Position numbers and translations under genes: made by a program | The notes under the pieces: generated by a model | The model's input: the letters and a program-made list of their open reading frames with translations, nothing else | What the model was told of the DNA's origin: nothing | The model's database searches: none | Source of the DNA: Dyadobacter sp. CY261 | GTDB taxonomy: Bacteria > Bacteroidota > Bacteroidia > Cytophagales > Spirosomataceae | Length of the DNA stretch: 32,820 bases | NCBI RefSeq assembly: GCF_021440085.1 | Contig: NZ_JAKCPW010000029.1 | Location: forward strand, 1-32,820 | Reading direction: 5' to 3' | In this document: positions 24,050-32,524 of the stretch, piece after piece | Numbering within the stretch: position 1 is the stretch's first letter | Layout: each line of letters starts with the position of its first letter

Positions 24050-24400
24050 ATGAACCTATTTCTCCTGAATATCCTATATCAAATGCTGGCGGATTTGGAA
24101 TATTCTGATGTAAATTACATCATTTACGCCCGCTATTATTTTTTCGACCAGCAAATGCATTTTTATGAGCCGATCCACTTCAACCGGGAGTCCGTTCTGG
24201 AAATCGAGCTGAAAGAAGATGCGCTTGGATTAAGAATGCCGCTTGATTCCCCACGAAAGGACATTCCTTACTCGGTCATCATTCCTTTCGACTCGATTAA
24301 GCAAATAGAAAAAATTCAATTGGAGCGCATTGAAGACCGGCATGTTGTACTTTGGATGTCGAATTGGCAACGAAGCCTTGGCCAAAAGCAGCACATATGA
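24050..24400 (+). CDS. Hypothetical protein, 116 aa
   Basis: I do not recognise this family. The frame runs from ATG 24050, 27 bases after the AraC stop, to TGA at 24398-24400. Residues 1-40 are hydrophobic and aromatic (LLNILYQMLADL, YIIYARYYFF) and the rest has alternating charged and aliphatic residues (VLEIELKEDALGLRMPL, QIEKIQLERIEDRHVVLWM) like beta strands. Its position just behind the AraC gene suggests shared transcription. No catalytic motif is visible. An opposing frame in the same interval is shorter and not better. A fragment of a larger gene is also possible. Confidence 0.45.
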   Translation: MNLFLLNILYQMLADLEYSDVNYIIYARYYFFDQQMHFYEPIHFNRESVLEIELKEDALGLRMPLDSPRKDIPYSVIIPFDSIKQIEKIQLERIEDRHVVLWMSNWQRSLGQKQHI

Positions 24401-24473
24401 AGGTAAATTACACACAGACTACAAGAGGTCGATCTCATGAAAGCACTGACTAAAATCCGACAATAAGCCTCTG

Positions 24474-26543
24474 ATGAAACTACACCTGCACAGGTCATTT
24501 TTCGCCATTAAATTTGCATTGCTGGTCTTTGCATTTTTGTTTTTTTCCTTTGATCACGTTCGCGCAGCGGATGTGAAAGTAGTGCTGACCGGTAACACTG
24601 CGGATTTAAAAGATCCTAATCAATTATTTGAAATCATTAGAGAACACATCCGCAACAATCCGGATACCGTGATTTGAGCTTTGAACGGGGATGTTTTTCC
24701 TGAATCTTACACCAGCGAACAAATACTGACCTGGAAATCGAAAGCAAATGGCTTGCTGGATAGCAATCCCAAGCTTTTCATATTGCTTAATCAGGGTGAC
24801 CGTGATTGGATGGACTCAGGAGAAGGCGGGTGGAAGAAGATACGCTCGCTCGAAAAACTGCTTTCCCAGGCCGGACATCCGCGTTTCCAAGTTTTTCTGA
24901 ATCAAGGCTGCCCCGGGCCGTGGACGGTATCATTTCCAAACTTGGAAATTGTCGTGATCAATTCACAGTGGTGGAACCATCCTTTCGATAAACCCCTGCC
25001 GACCTCCGATGCCTGCACGATTGCGGATACCGATAATTTTATCGAAGAGCTGGAAGGTATGCTCGACGAAGCAAAAAGTAAAAATGTGCTGATCCTGTCG
25101 CATTTCCCGCTGGTATCGCTGGGGAATTATGGCGGAAGGTTCGCGGTTTCCGATTACCTGCTGCCTCCCAAAGTTGCATTCCGGCAAAATGTGGGTACAA
25201 GTAAAGACATTGTCAATCAGCAGTTTGACGCATTCCGCTACCGGATCGCGAATGTGCTCCATGATTATTCTTCGGTCGTTTTTGCATCCGGGCATGAGCG
25301 GAACCATTCCATCATCAAAGCGGAAAGCAACTTTTTTATCAATAGCGGCGCGCCTGTCTCGGCTGGCTTTGTAGTGAAATCCCGGCGCGCAGTCCTGAGA
25401 TCTTCCGCGCCAGGCGTCGTCGAGCTCACGTATAACCAAAACGGTCAGGTAAGTTTTTCGCAGTTGAATGTTGGGGCAAATCAATTGTCGGCATCTAAAA
25501 CCGGCGTGCTTATTAACGCTTCTATTTCCCGACCTGAAATTACAGCCACTGCTCAAACTCCGCCCGAAACCGGAATTTTTACCAAAGTTGCGGCAGGTCC
25601 TGAATATGCCAGCGGCTGGTTTAAGCGGCTCTGGTTTGGCCAGCATTACCGCGCCTCCTGGACCACGCCGGTCCAAGTGCCTTTTCTGGATTTGAGCAAT
25701 ACTTACAAAGGTTTGACGATCACCGGAAAAGGCGGCGGCCGGCAAACAACCTCGCTCAAACTGTCGGCTGGCGACGGAAAAGAGTACGTTTTCCGCTCAG
25801 TGGACAAGGACCCTTACCGCGCACTGGGTTTTGAACTGAGAGGTACCGTGGCTGCAGACGTGCTGAAAGACCAGACTTCGACGCAGCAGCCTTATGGAGC
25901 GATGGCCGTAGCGCCGCTGATGGATAAAATCGGTGTTTTGCACGCTACGCCAAAGCTATATGTACTGCCCAAGTCTGAGAAACTGGGGGATTTTCGGGCT
26001 GATTATGCGGGCCTGTTTGGAATGCTGGAAGAGCGGCCAAATGATAAAATTGCGAAGGATAAGGTGTTTGCTGGCGCCAACGACATTGAGAAGAGCTTTA
26101 AAATGTTTTCCAAAATTTATCACGACCACGATAACTACATTGATAAAAAGGAATTTGGCAAAGCCAGGGTTTTTGATCTCTGGATCGGCGATTGGAGCAA
26201 GCACGAAAACAACTGGAAGTGGGCTGGTTTCAAGGATCAGCGCGGGGAGGTTTTCAGGCCGGTCCCACGCGACCGTGACCACGCATTTTCCCGCTGGGAC
26301 GGCATTATCCCATGGTTCGCCGATCGGGAGTGGGGCGTACCGAATGGGGAAAATTTTGGAGAAAAGATCCATGGGCTCCGCAGCCTGATGTGGCAGGCCA
26401 GGCACCTGGACCGGTTTGCCGCAAACGAGCTTTCCAAGGCAGACTGGGTCAATGCAGCCCCGTTGCTTCCCATACGGAAGCTCGTCAATCAATTTGATAC
26501 TCACGCTCGGTATTTGTTACTGGAACCTGATGTTTCTCCCTAA
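24474..26543 (+). pseudogene. Secreted metallophosphoesterase / kinase-like protein, broken by TGA and C-terminally truncated
   Basis: One frame from ATG 24474 to TAA 26541-26543 (690 codons) is interrupted only by TGA at 24675-24677 (codon 68). The start LLVFAFLFFSFDHVRAA is a signal peptide. The calcineurin-type phosphoesterase domain shows LNGDVFP, LNQGDRDW, LILSHFPL and ASGHERN; the first metal motif reads LTGNTADL where GD is usual, so it may be altered. The second part has QHYRASWTTPVQVP, GGGRQTTSLKL, then YVFRSVDKDPY and GDWSKHENNWKW...PRDRDHAF, like the CotH-kinase-like region of Bacteroidota proteins that normally run on into an outer-membrane barrel (family memory). After residue ~665 the family text stops and the end looks unrelated, so a deletion probably removed the C-terminus. 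Confidence 0.75.
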
Positions 26544-26886
26544 CCCAGCAGACGAAATTAAACACCGTTTTTTGTGAGACCGCTGGTAGGTAGTCAAAGT
26601 GCTCTTTGAGCCATTCATGCATTTGGGCCGCCGGCGTGGGGGAAAATTCGGAATTTGTGATCAGTAATCGTAAATTGTAAGTGTATAAGCTATTCTCAAC
26701 GTTTTCAGATTATGCCGGGCGTACTGCAAAGTATTCCCGGTTTTTATTTATCAACGATAATCTCATAGGACGCTCGCGCCTGAGGCGATTATAGTCTCCC
26801 AGCTGCCCGGTCCAGCGACAGTTTGCTGATGTTTCCTGTGAGAACTGGGAAACCGTAGGGACATGATGACAGGGTAACCATAACAG
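26544..26886. other. Gene-free stretch of 343 bases
   Basis: No frame of convincing composition is open here. At 26554-26585 lies AAATTAAACACCG...TTTGTGAGACCGCTGG, which resembles 29532-29565. The remainder has short GC-rich patches (GGCCGCCGGCG near 26629) unlike the AT-rich flanks, and may be the residue of the deleted part of the preceding gene. No terminator stands out. Confidence 0.4.
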
Positions 26887-26959
26887 TTATTTTATGTTTT
26901 ACATAAAATAATTTGTGTTTTAAGTAATATTATTTACCTTCGATTTAAAATTTAAATCG
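26887..26959 (+). promoter_or_regulatory. Two palindromes before the DUF2975 gene
   Basis: TTATTTTATG (26887-26896) and CATAAAATAA (26902-26911) are perfect 10-bp arms around a 5-base loop. CGATTTAAA (26941-26949) and TTTAAATCG (26951-26959) are perfect 9-bp arms around one A, and end on the base before the start ATG at 26960. The second covers the ribosome-binding region. Binding sites of the XRE regulator encoded two genes downstream are one explanation; an mRNA structure hiding the start is another. Confidence 0.55.
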
Positions 26960-27598
26960 ATGAAAGCATTAGGCGCACGATCCATTTCGTCACTTCTTAA
27001 AAAGGTCATCACCGCAGTGTGGTATCTCGAATTTTTGCTTTTACTAACACCGCCACTGGTTTTTCTTGATGATGACGGTATCCGTTATTCATGGCCAGTT
27101 ACTATCGAATCGGTCGAAACTGAGCCAACGATAAGTCCCACAAGTGACAAAATCACCGATTTCTTATGGTCGGGGAGATCAGATGCGGACAACCCAAGAG
27201 TAGAACAAACTTTATCGTTTGAAGATGCCACGATAGGACGCAGGTTACTTCAATCCCTGCATAATTTAATCTATATCGGGTTAATCATGTTTGTGACCTG
27301 GCAACTGAAAAAAATATTTTCCGGGTTCTCAGAAAACCAACCCTTTCTAGGCAATAATGCCGCAAGGATTAAATGGATCGCGTTCTCAATTCTATTCCTG
27401 GTATTTTTCGACTTACTGGAAACGGTTTTTCATCACATGTACACCCGTTCCACCATGATCCTTTCGGGAGCTTCATTAGATCCGTTTCAGTTAAGTTTTG
27501 ACTTTCGAACTTTATTTCTGGGGTTGCTGCTGCTAATTCTTTCTGAGGTATTCAGGAAAGGATACGAGTATCAGGCCGACAGCGAATCTATCCTATAA
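26960..27598 (+). CDS. DUF2975 integral membrane protein
   Basis: A 212-aa protein with four predicted membrane segments (about 20-36, 108-124, 146-162 and 184-200). The stretch between segments 2 and 3, KKIFSGFSENQPFLGNNAARIKWIAF, is the signature of DUF2975: phenylalanine/asparagine-rich loop, then N-x-x-R-I-x-x-I-A/F. Function is unknown; in many Firmicutes and Bacteroidota the gene is paired with a small YozG-type XRE regulator, as here. The XRE gene starts 3 bases after its stop codon, so they form one operon. Two palindromes lie immediately upstream. Confidence 0.85.
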   Translation: MKALGARSISSLLKKVITAVWYLEFLLLLTPPLVFLDDDGIRYSWPVTIESVETEPTISPTSDKITDFLWSGRSDADNPRVEQTLSFEDATIGRRLLQSLHNLIYIGLIMFVTWQLKKIFSGFSENQPFLGNNAARIKWIAFSILFLVFFDLLETVFHHMYTRSTMILSGASLDPFQLSFDFRTLFLGLLLLILSEVFRKGYEYQADSESIL

Positions 27599-27601
27599 AC
27601 T

Positions 27602-27802
27602 ATGGCAATTATCGTAAACCTGGATGTGGCAATGGCGAAAAAGAAAATGTCGCTAACGGAATTGTCAGACAAGCTTGGCATTTCAATGACCAACCTTTCC
27701 CTGCTAAAAACCGGTAAGGTAAAGGGCGTTCGATTCTCCACCTTGGAAGCCATTTGCAAGACGCTGGACTGTAAGCCCGGAGATATATTGGATATGGAAT
27801 AA
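27602..27802 (+). CDS. YozG-like XRE (Cro/CI) transcriptional regulator
   Basis: A 66-aa single-domain DNA-binding protein. The HTH spans roughly 17-50, with MSLTELSDKLGISMTNLSLLKTG as helices 2-3 and STLEAICKTLDCKPGDIL as helices 4-5, which closely matches YozG and other regulators found after DUF2975 genes. The start is ATG 27602, 3 bp after the DUF2975 stop codon. It probably controls its own operon through the palindromes at 26887-26959; the DUF2975 membrane partner may modulate it. The hydrolase gene follows after 16 bp. Confidence 0.9.
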   Translation: MAIIVNLDVAMAKKKMSLTELSDKLGISMTNLSLLKTGKVKGVRFSTLEAICKTLDCKPGDILDME

Positions 27803-27818
27803 CTAAATACTTCAAAAT

Positions 27819-28868
27819 ATGACAACCAAATTTAGAGCCATTTTCATGGCTGCGGGATTGCTATTGCTTATTTCCACGCTAACAAGCTGCGAGATAAATC
27901 CCGGAAAAACGAAGCCAGAAAAAATCGACTATGTGTTGGAAAAGGCATTTAAAAAACGCGAATTCGTTGGAAACGCAATTGTACTTGACAAAGGGAATGT
28001 GATTTACAAGAAAAGTTACGGCGAAGCCAATGTGAAGGCTGCTATGCCCAATTCTGACAGCACAAAATTTTTGATCGCATCTCTTTCCAAACCGTTCACA
28101 GCCATTCTTATTTTAAAACTAGCCAAGCAAGGCAAACTTGACCTTAATGATGGGATTGAGAAGTTTTTCCCCGAAGTACCGGAGTTAAGAGATAAAAAAA
28201 TAACAATCCATCATTTGCTAACCCATACATCTGGGATTAAAGAATTTATCACTGAGAAGCATGTCTTCGAACAAAACGATCTGAATGGAACAGTCTGCAA
28301 TTTTGACCCAGGTTCTGACTTTGAATATTCAAATTCTGGCTATGTCCTCTTAAAAGAGATTGCAGAGATTTCGTCTGGAAAATCCTACAAAGAGTTAGTT
28401 AACACTATTATTTTGAGTCCGTTAAACATGAACTCATCAGGTGTGGCAAGGGATATGGCAAGTATATCAAATCTGGCAGTAGGCTATAAAGACGCCTCAC
28501 AGCAAGAGGTGGATGAAATTGCGTATTCTCTTGGAACGATAGATGGAGCAGGATCGCTATTTTCCACCGCCACGGACATGGTCAAATTTAGCCAGGGTAT
28601 TGACTCGCAAGATTTTTTGCCTAAATCATTGCAAGCTTTGATGTTTCGCCAACACGTCAACCAAAAATGTGGCTACGGTTGGTTTCTACGAGAACGTGGG
28701 GGTGTTTGGGACGTCTCGTACCATAAAGGTGATCTTCCCGGCTACACAAGCTTTTTAAGCAGAAGAACAACGGGTAATCAAATGATACTGCTTTTATCCA
28801 ATGCCAGCAGGCTCGATTTAGCTGATCTGGAAAATGAAATCGCAAAGATTTTGAAGGGCACCGAGTAA
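27819..28868 (+). CDS. Serine hydrolase lipoprotein (class C beta-lactamase-like fold)
   Basis: A 349-aa protein with a lipoprotein signal (LTSC, Cys24). The beta-lactamase/D-Ala-D-Ala peptidase motifs are all visible: SLSK with Ser88 and Lys91, YSN at 170-172, and HKG at 302-304. The family contains esterases, D-aminopeptidases and cell-wall peptidases, and most members do not confer beta-lactam resistance; the substrate is unknown. ATG 27819 lies 16 bases after the XRE stop, so it is probably the third gene of this operon. It would be anchored to a membrane and face the periplasm or cell surface. Confidence 0.88.
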   Translation: MTTKFRAIFMAAGLLLLISTLTSCEINPGKTKPEKIDYVLEKAFKKREFVGNAIVLDKGNVIYKKSYGEANVKAAMPNSDSTKFLIASLSKPFTAILILKLAKQGKLDLNDGIEKFFPEVPELRDKKITIHHLLTHTSGIKEFITEKHVFEQNDLNGTVCNFDPGSDFEYSNSGYVLLKEIAEISSGKSYKELVNTIILSPLNMNSSGVARDMASISNLAVGYKDASQQEVDEIAYSLGTIDGAGSLFSTATDMVKFSQGIDSQDFLPKSLQALMFRQHVNQKCGYGWFLRERGGVWDVSYHKGDLPGYTSFLSRRTTGNQMILLLSNASRLDLADLENEIAKILKGTE

Positions 28869-29026
28869 AACCGAAATTTTCGATTACATAAGAGTAAAGT
28901 TTTTTTAGGCAATATTTTCATGGGCCTCACTAAATCCTCGAACCTGAGACACTCACGGCCTGCGCCTCATGGCCCGAATCCGTAGCAACGATCAGACGAA
29001 TTATGAGACAATGGCGAGCGTACTGC
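28869..29026. other. Gene-free 158 bases after the hydrolase gene
   Basis: This interval lies between convergent genes. It has a T run (TTTTTTT near 28900) and short GGGCC/GGCCC pairs, but no hairpin good enough to call a terminator. Confidence 0.3.
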
Positions 29027-29437
29027 TTAAATTTGGAATAAATACGATAGATTAAACTTTGGCTGTTCTATTCCAATTTCAGTACTTTTCTTAATAAAAG
29101 CATCTTCCAACAGCGGGCCATATACAGGCTTGTCCTGAAACGACTTTGCTGTGCGCTCAATGATATAGTAGTACACCGCTGATTCGTTAACCTCCCCTTG
29201 TCCATTGATTAAAATCAGTTCATGCCGTTTGGCGAAAATGAACATCGAATTGTGCCCAACCGCAAATAAATACGGGCGAATCAGCTGTTCGCCTTTATAC
29301 AGTGCTCTTTGTTGACGGTCACCGATCCATGACACTTCATAATCGTCCACTATTTTATCTCCACCACTGTCAAAAGCCGAACAGGCTAGAAATAAAGGTG
29401 ATAGAAAGATGTAAAGTGACTTCAAAAATTTCGTCAT
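29027..29437 (-). CDS. Small hypothetical lipoprotein
   Basis: A 136-aa protein when started at ATG 29437 (MTKFLKSLYIFLSPLFLAC), which gives a standard lipoprotein signal with lipobox LFLAC and Cys19; a longer frame to 29485 puts charged residues before it and was dropped. The mature part has no domain I recognise: a globular stretch with YYYIIERTAKSFQDKPVYGPL and a C-terminal NLSYLFQI. It may be an envelope-associated protein of unknown role. No operon partner is evident. Confidence 0.6.
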   Translation of the reverse strand: MTKFLKSLYIFLSPLFLACSAFDSGGDKIVDDYEVSWIGDRQQRALYKGEQLIRPYLFAVGHNSMFIFAKRHELILINGQGEVNESAVYYYIIERTAKSFQDKPVYGPLLEDAFIKKSTEIGIEQPKFNLSYLFQI

Positions 29438-30160
29438 ATGCTGGTATAAAGACGGCAGTTTTGTCAATCTCATGAAACCCTCCATTCAAGGTACAGTTTG
29501 TCCGAGTTCCATGGAAGCAGGCCAGTGAACCAAAATTAGGACGTTTCGTGAGACTCGCTGACCAGCACTGCGAGCTATGACTGTCTGTTTACTGAACGAA
29601 TACCCCTAAAACCTCTCACTTTTTTATGCTCCCCACCACAAAAATTATTCAGTCAATAAGCCAGCCAACTTTTTAGTTTCATTTTCCTGTAACCTTTCTG
29701 CATTTCGAAAGTTTACACAATAACTAAGTATCAATCTTATTTAGTCATGGAAAAAATGTGTTCTATTCTGTTCTCGCCCATCTGTGGAGCCAACCGTTTA
29801 ATGTCCCAAACAATGACTTCTTTAAAAATTGACTCGCAGGCCACCGGTATGCAAAAAGTATTTATGTATCTGGCATTGCCATTCGAAAGGATGGTAAGCT
29901 TGTACGTTCAAAGAGTGAACTATCCATGACCTGCTTACACCAAGGAGTGATTTAGGACCTGCCGCAGGGATCTGATGATTTGGCTCTGACGGCACCGGCT
30001 TTTCTAAACAGGACATCATCAAAATCTTCGGTACTTAAAACCAGCATCTTCTTTTCGGACAATATACCTACAACGGCCTCTTTTATGTGGTTGCCGGATA
30101 GGTTATGTCCGTGGGTCATATACATTATCAATCTATCATCCCGAATTCTTAAAAAAATAT
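29438..30160. other. Gene-free stretch of about 0.7 kb, possibly decayed
   Basis: The stretch holds short frames in all directions but none with family resemblance. At 29532-29560 lies CAAAATTAGGACGTTTCGTGAGAC, a motif shared with 26554 and 32681. From about 29840 to 30110 two frames are open with coding-like text (for example VSGIAIRKDGKLV and DGTGFSKQDIIKIF) but each ends at internal stops, so it may be the remains of a gene. No clear promoter for the outer-membrane gene was found. Confidence 0.35.
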
Positions 30161-32524
30161 ATGAGATTATTTATGTTCATTTCCATTTGTTGGATATCAA
30201 CCAACAGTACTGTGCTTGTTCTTGCTCAATCTTCAAAAATAAAGGGTAAGATTGTTGAAAATGTCAAAGAAGCCGGATTGGAATTTGCTTCTGTTTCATT
30301 GATCAGATTGCCCGATTCAGTTACCGTTAGCACACAACTTACCAATGAAAAAGGCGGATATGACTTTGCTGATATAAAACCAGGAAACTACTTCATTACT
30401 GCTTCCTTTATAGGTTATGAAAATGGAAAATCAGCTTCTTTTAGTGTAAACGCAGCAGATTTAACTGTCCCTGCACTGATGCTTAATACTGGCACAGATA
30501 CCCTCAGCGAGCTTACTGTAAAAGGCAATAAACCTTTGCTGGAAAGAAAAATAGACAGAATGGTTTTTAACCTATCCAACTCGCTTGCAGCAAAAGGAAC
30601 GGATCTGCTTCAAGCGCTGGCCTGGGTACCGATGTTAAAGGTGGAGCAAAGTGAAATTTCTATTATTGGCAAAGGAGGTGTCTCGGTCATGATTAACGAG
30701 AGGATGGTGCAGCTTCGGGGCAACGAACTCGTCAACTATCTTAAAACACTAAGGTCTGATGACATAGAAAAAATTGAAATTATAACCACGCCGCCGGCAA
30801 AATATGAGGCCCAGGGGAATGGCGGCCTGATCAACATTGTTTTAAAGAAAAACCAATCGTTAGGCTGGCGAGGTTCGTTAGGAACGTCATATTCTCAGAA
30901 TACCTATCCATCATACGCTAACAATATGGCCCTTTTTTTTCGGTCAAAAAAATTGAGCAGCTCTTCGACATTTAACCAATCGAACTATCGAAGCATTGTC
31001 AAAGAATCGTTCAATATAACCGGGCGACCCAGCGAAATTATCAGCAATGAGAAACGTTTAGGAACTTCACCCGGCTTGCAAACAGGCATAAGTATCGACT
31101 ATGAGTTAAACAAACACAATAACATCGGGCTCATTTACAATATTTCGGACAATAAATCGAACACAACGTTTAATAACAGTTATAGCTTTGTTACAGGGAG
31201 TAGCATTGACTCGGTTTTAAACACTACGGGGAAATTTTCCAGGCCATTATTTACACAAACATTAAATATATACCATGATTTTAAGATTGATTCGACTGGA
31301 AAGAAATTGACTAGCTCCGTTAACTTTTTTATGAACAATCCTGAAATGAAAAATGATTTTATTTCTGAATCTGAAAATACTTGTGCTTCGGTTCAAAATA
31401 ATAATTTATCGAAATACAATATCTGGTCTGTTCAATCAGATTTAACATTACCTTATAAATGGGCTAAAATAGAAACAGGTATCAAACTTGCCCATTTTAA
31501 CAACAATGCGAATGTGGAGTACTATAACTATCTAGGTGAAGTTTTCATATTGGATAAAACACGCAGCAACGAATTTGACTATACAGAAAGCAACCTGGCC
31601 TCCTATTTCAGCATGGAATCTGAACTATCAAAAAAGTGGGAAGCCAAGGCAGGTTTGCGCTATGAGTATACACTATTGGAAGGCTATTCGCCTACCTTAG
31701 ACCAGCGCAACAAACGTAATTATGGTGCGCTGTTTCCAACCGCCTACATCGTCTACAAAGCGAACAAGAACCATGTTTTTTCGTTAAATTACTCGAGGCG
31801 GATCAACCGGCCAAGCCTGAATTCCTTAAATCCATTTGCCTATTATACAAATAACTATACCTATTATACTGGAAACCCATTGCTCTTACCATCGTACAGT
31901 AACAATGTCGAACTCAACTATCTGTATAAAGGCAGGTTTTCTTTTACTGTGTTTCAACAACATACCAGCGATATCATTTCAAACCTCACAACGGTTAGTG
32001 GCCCGACATTGGTTACCAGCAGAGGAAATTTTTTGACCCAGAATAACCTGGGGGCCTATCTATCCTTTAATCGGTCATTATTCAAATGGTGGGACCATAG
32101 CATCTACGCCTCTTTTTTCTATGCATCCCCGAAATCTAAAATAGCAACCATCAGCACTCCAAGCGGGACTTCTGCCTCATTTGGTATTAACAATAGTTTC
32201 AATGCAACTAGCCTTTTAACTTTTTATCTGAATTACAATCATAACCTTCCATCAACCGACAGAAATGTTTATACATACCGTCAGCGCAGTTTAAGAATGG
32301 GGGCTAGGATTAAGCTGCTTGATAACAATCTGATCATCAGCCCCGCTTATTTTCTTGGTACTGTAAGTAAATATGATTTCCATTATAGTGAATTTGTGCA
32401 AACCACAGCAACAGATTATAATTATAACACCTTTACGCTAAGCCTGACATATTCATTCGGTAGATCAAAGGTTTCCGGAAACAACAAGGATATCCGATTT
32501 GATGAAAAAAGACGAGCTCAATAA
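30161..32524 (+). CDS. TonB-dependent receptor-like outer-membrane beta-barrel protein
   Basis: A 787-aa protein with signal peptide (~1-23, ending LVLAQ). Residues ~26-110 are a carboxypeptidase-regulatory-like domain (GKIVENVKEAGLEFASVSL, GGYDFADIKPGNYFI, IGYENGK). Residues ~117-225 are the plug domain, with VFNLSNSLAAKGTDLLQAL and IEKIEIITTPPAKYEAQGNGGLINIVLKK, the hallmark of the Bacteroidota OMP_b-brl_3 receptors. The rest is an aromatic-rich 3' barrel with the RRINRPSLNSLNPFAYY segment typical of the family. The ATG at 30161 leads directly into the signal peptide. Such proteins import or bind unknown ligands; no SusD-like partner is visible within the window. It is full length for the group. 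Confidence 0.9.
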   Translation: MRLFMFISICWISTNSTVLVLAQSSKIKGKIVENVKEAGLEFASVSLIRLPDSVTVSTQLTNEKGGYDFADIKPGNYFITASFIGYENGKSASFSVNAADLTVPALMLNTGTDTLSELTVKGNKPLLERKIDRMVFNLSNSLAAKGTDLLQALAWVPMLKVEQSEISIIGKGGVSVMINERMVQLRGNELVNYLKTLRSDDIEKIEIITTPPAKYEAQGNGGLINIVLKKNQSLGWRGSLGTSYSQNTYPSYANNMALFFRSKKLSSSSTFNQSNYRSIVKESFNITGRPSEIISNEKRLGTSPGLQTGISIDYELNKHNNIGLIYNISDNKSNTTFNNSYSFVTGSSIDSVLNTTGKFSRPLFTQTLNIYHDFKIDSTGKKLTSSVNFFMNNPEMKNDFISESENTCASVQNNNLSKYNIWSVQSDLTLPYKWAKIETGIKLAHFNNNANVEYYNYLGEVFILDKTRSNEFDYTESNLASYFSMESELSKKWEAKAGLRYEYTLLEGYSPTLDQRNKRNYGALFPTAYIVYKANKNHVFSLNYSRRINRPSLNSLNPFAYYTNNYTYYTGNPLLLPSYSNNVELNYLYKGRFSFTVFQQHTSDIISNLTTVSGPTLVTSRGNFLTQNNLGAYLSFNRSLFKWWDHSIYASFFYASPKSKIATISTPSGTSASFGINNSFNATSLLTFYLNYNHNLPSTDRNVYTYRQRSLRMGARIKLLDNNLIISPAYFLGTVSKYDFHYSEFVQTTATDYNYNTFTLSLTYSFGRSKVSGNNKDIRFDEKRRAQ

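Noticed and set aside
24675..24677. TGA as selenocysteine codon or programmed readthrough
   Set aside because: No stem-loop typical of a selenocysteine element was seen next to it and the position is not a catalytic residue; decay is simpler.
24963..25745. 260-codon minus-strand open frame
   Set aside because: It is antisense to the metallophosphoesterase gene, has no family resemblance and a Cys/Arg-rich composition typical of a shadow frame.
25956..26504. 182-codon minus-strand open frame
   Set aside because: Lies opposite the kinase-like part of the same gene; the plus strand has clear family motifs, so this is a shadow.
29747..29929. 60-codon open frame MEKMCSILF...
   Set aside because: Met/Cys-rich, no resemblance and no promoter; lies in a stretch that looks decayed.
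29980..30249. 89-codon frame overlapping the start of the outer-membrane gene
   Set aside because: It overlaps the signal peptide of a well-supported gene in another frame and shows no family match.
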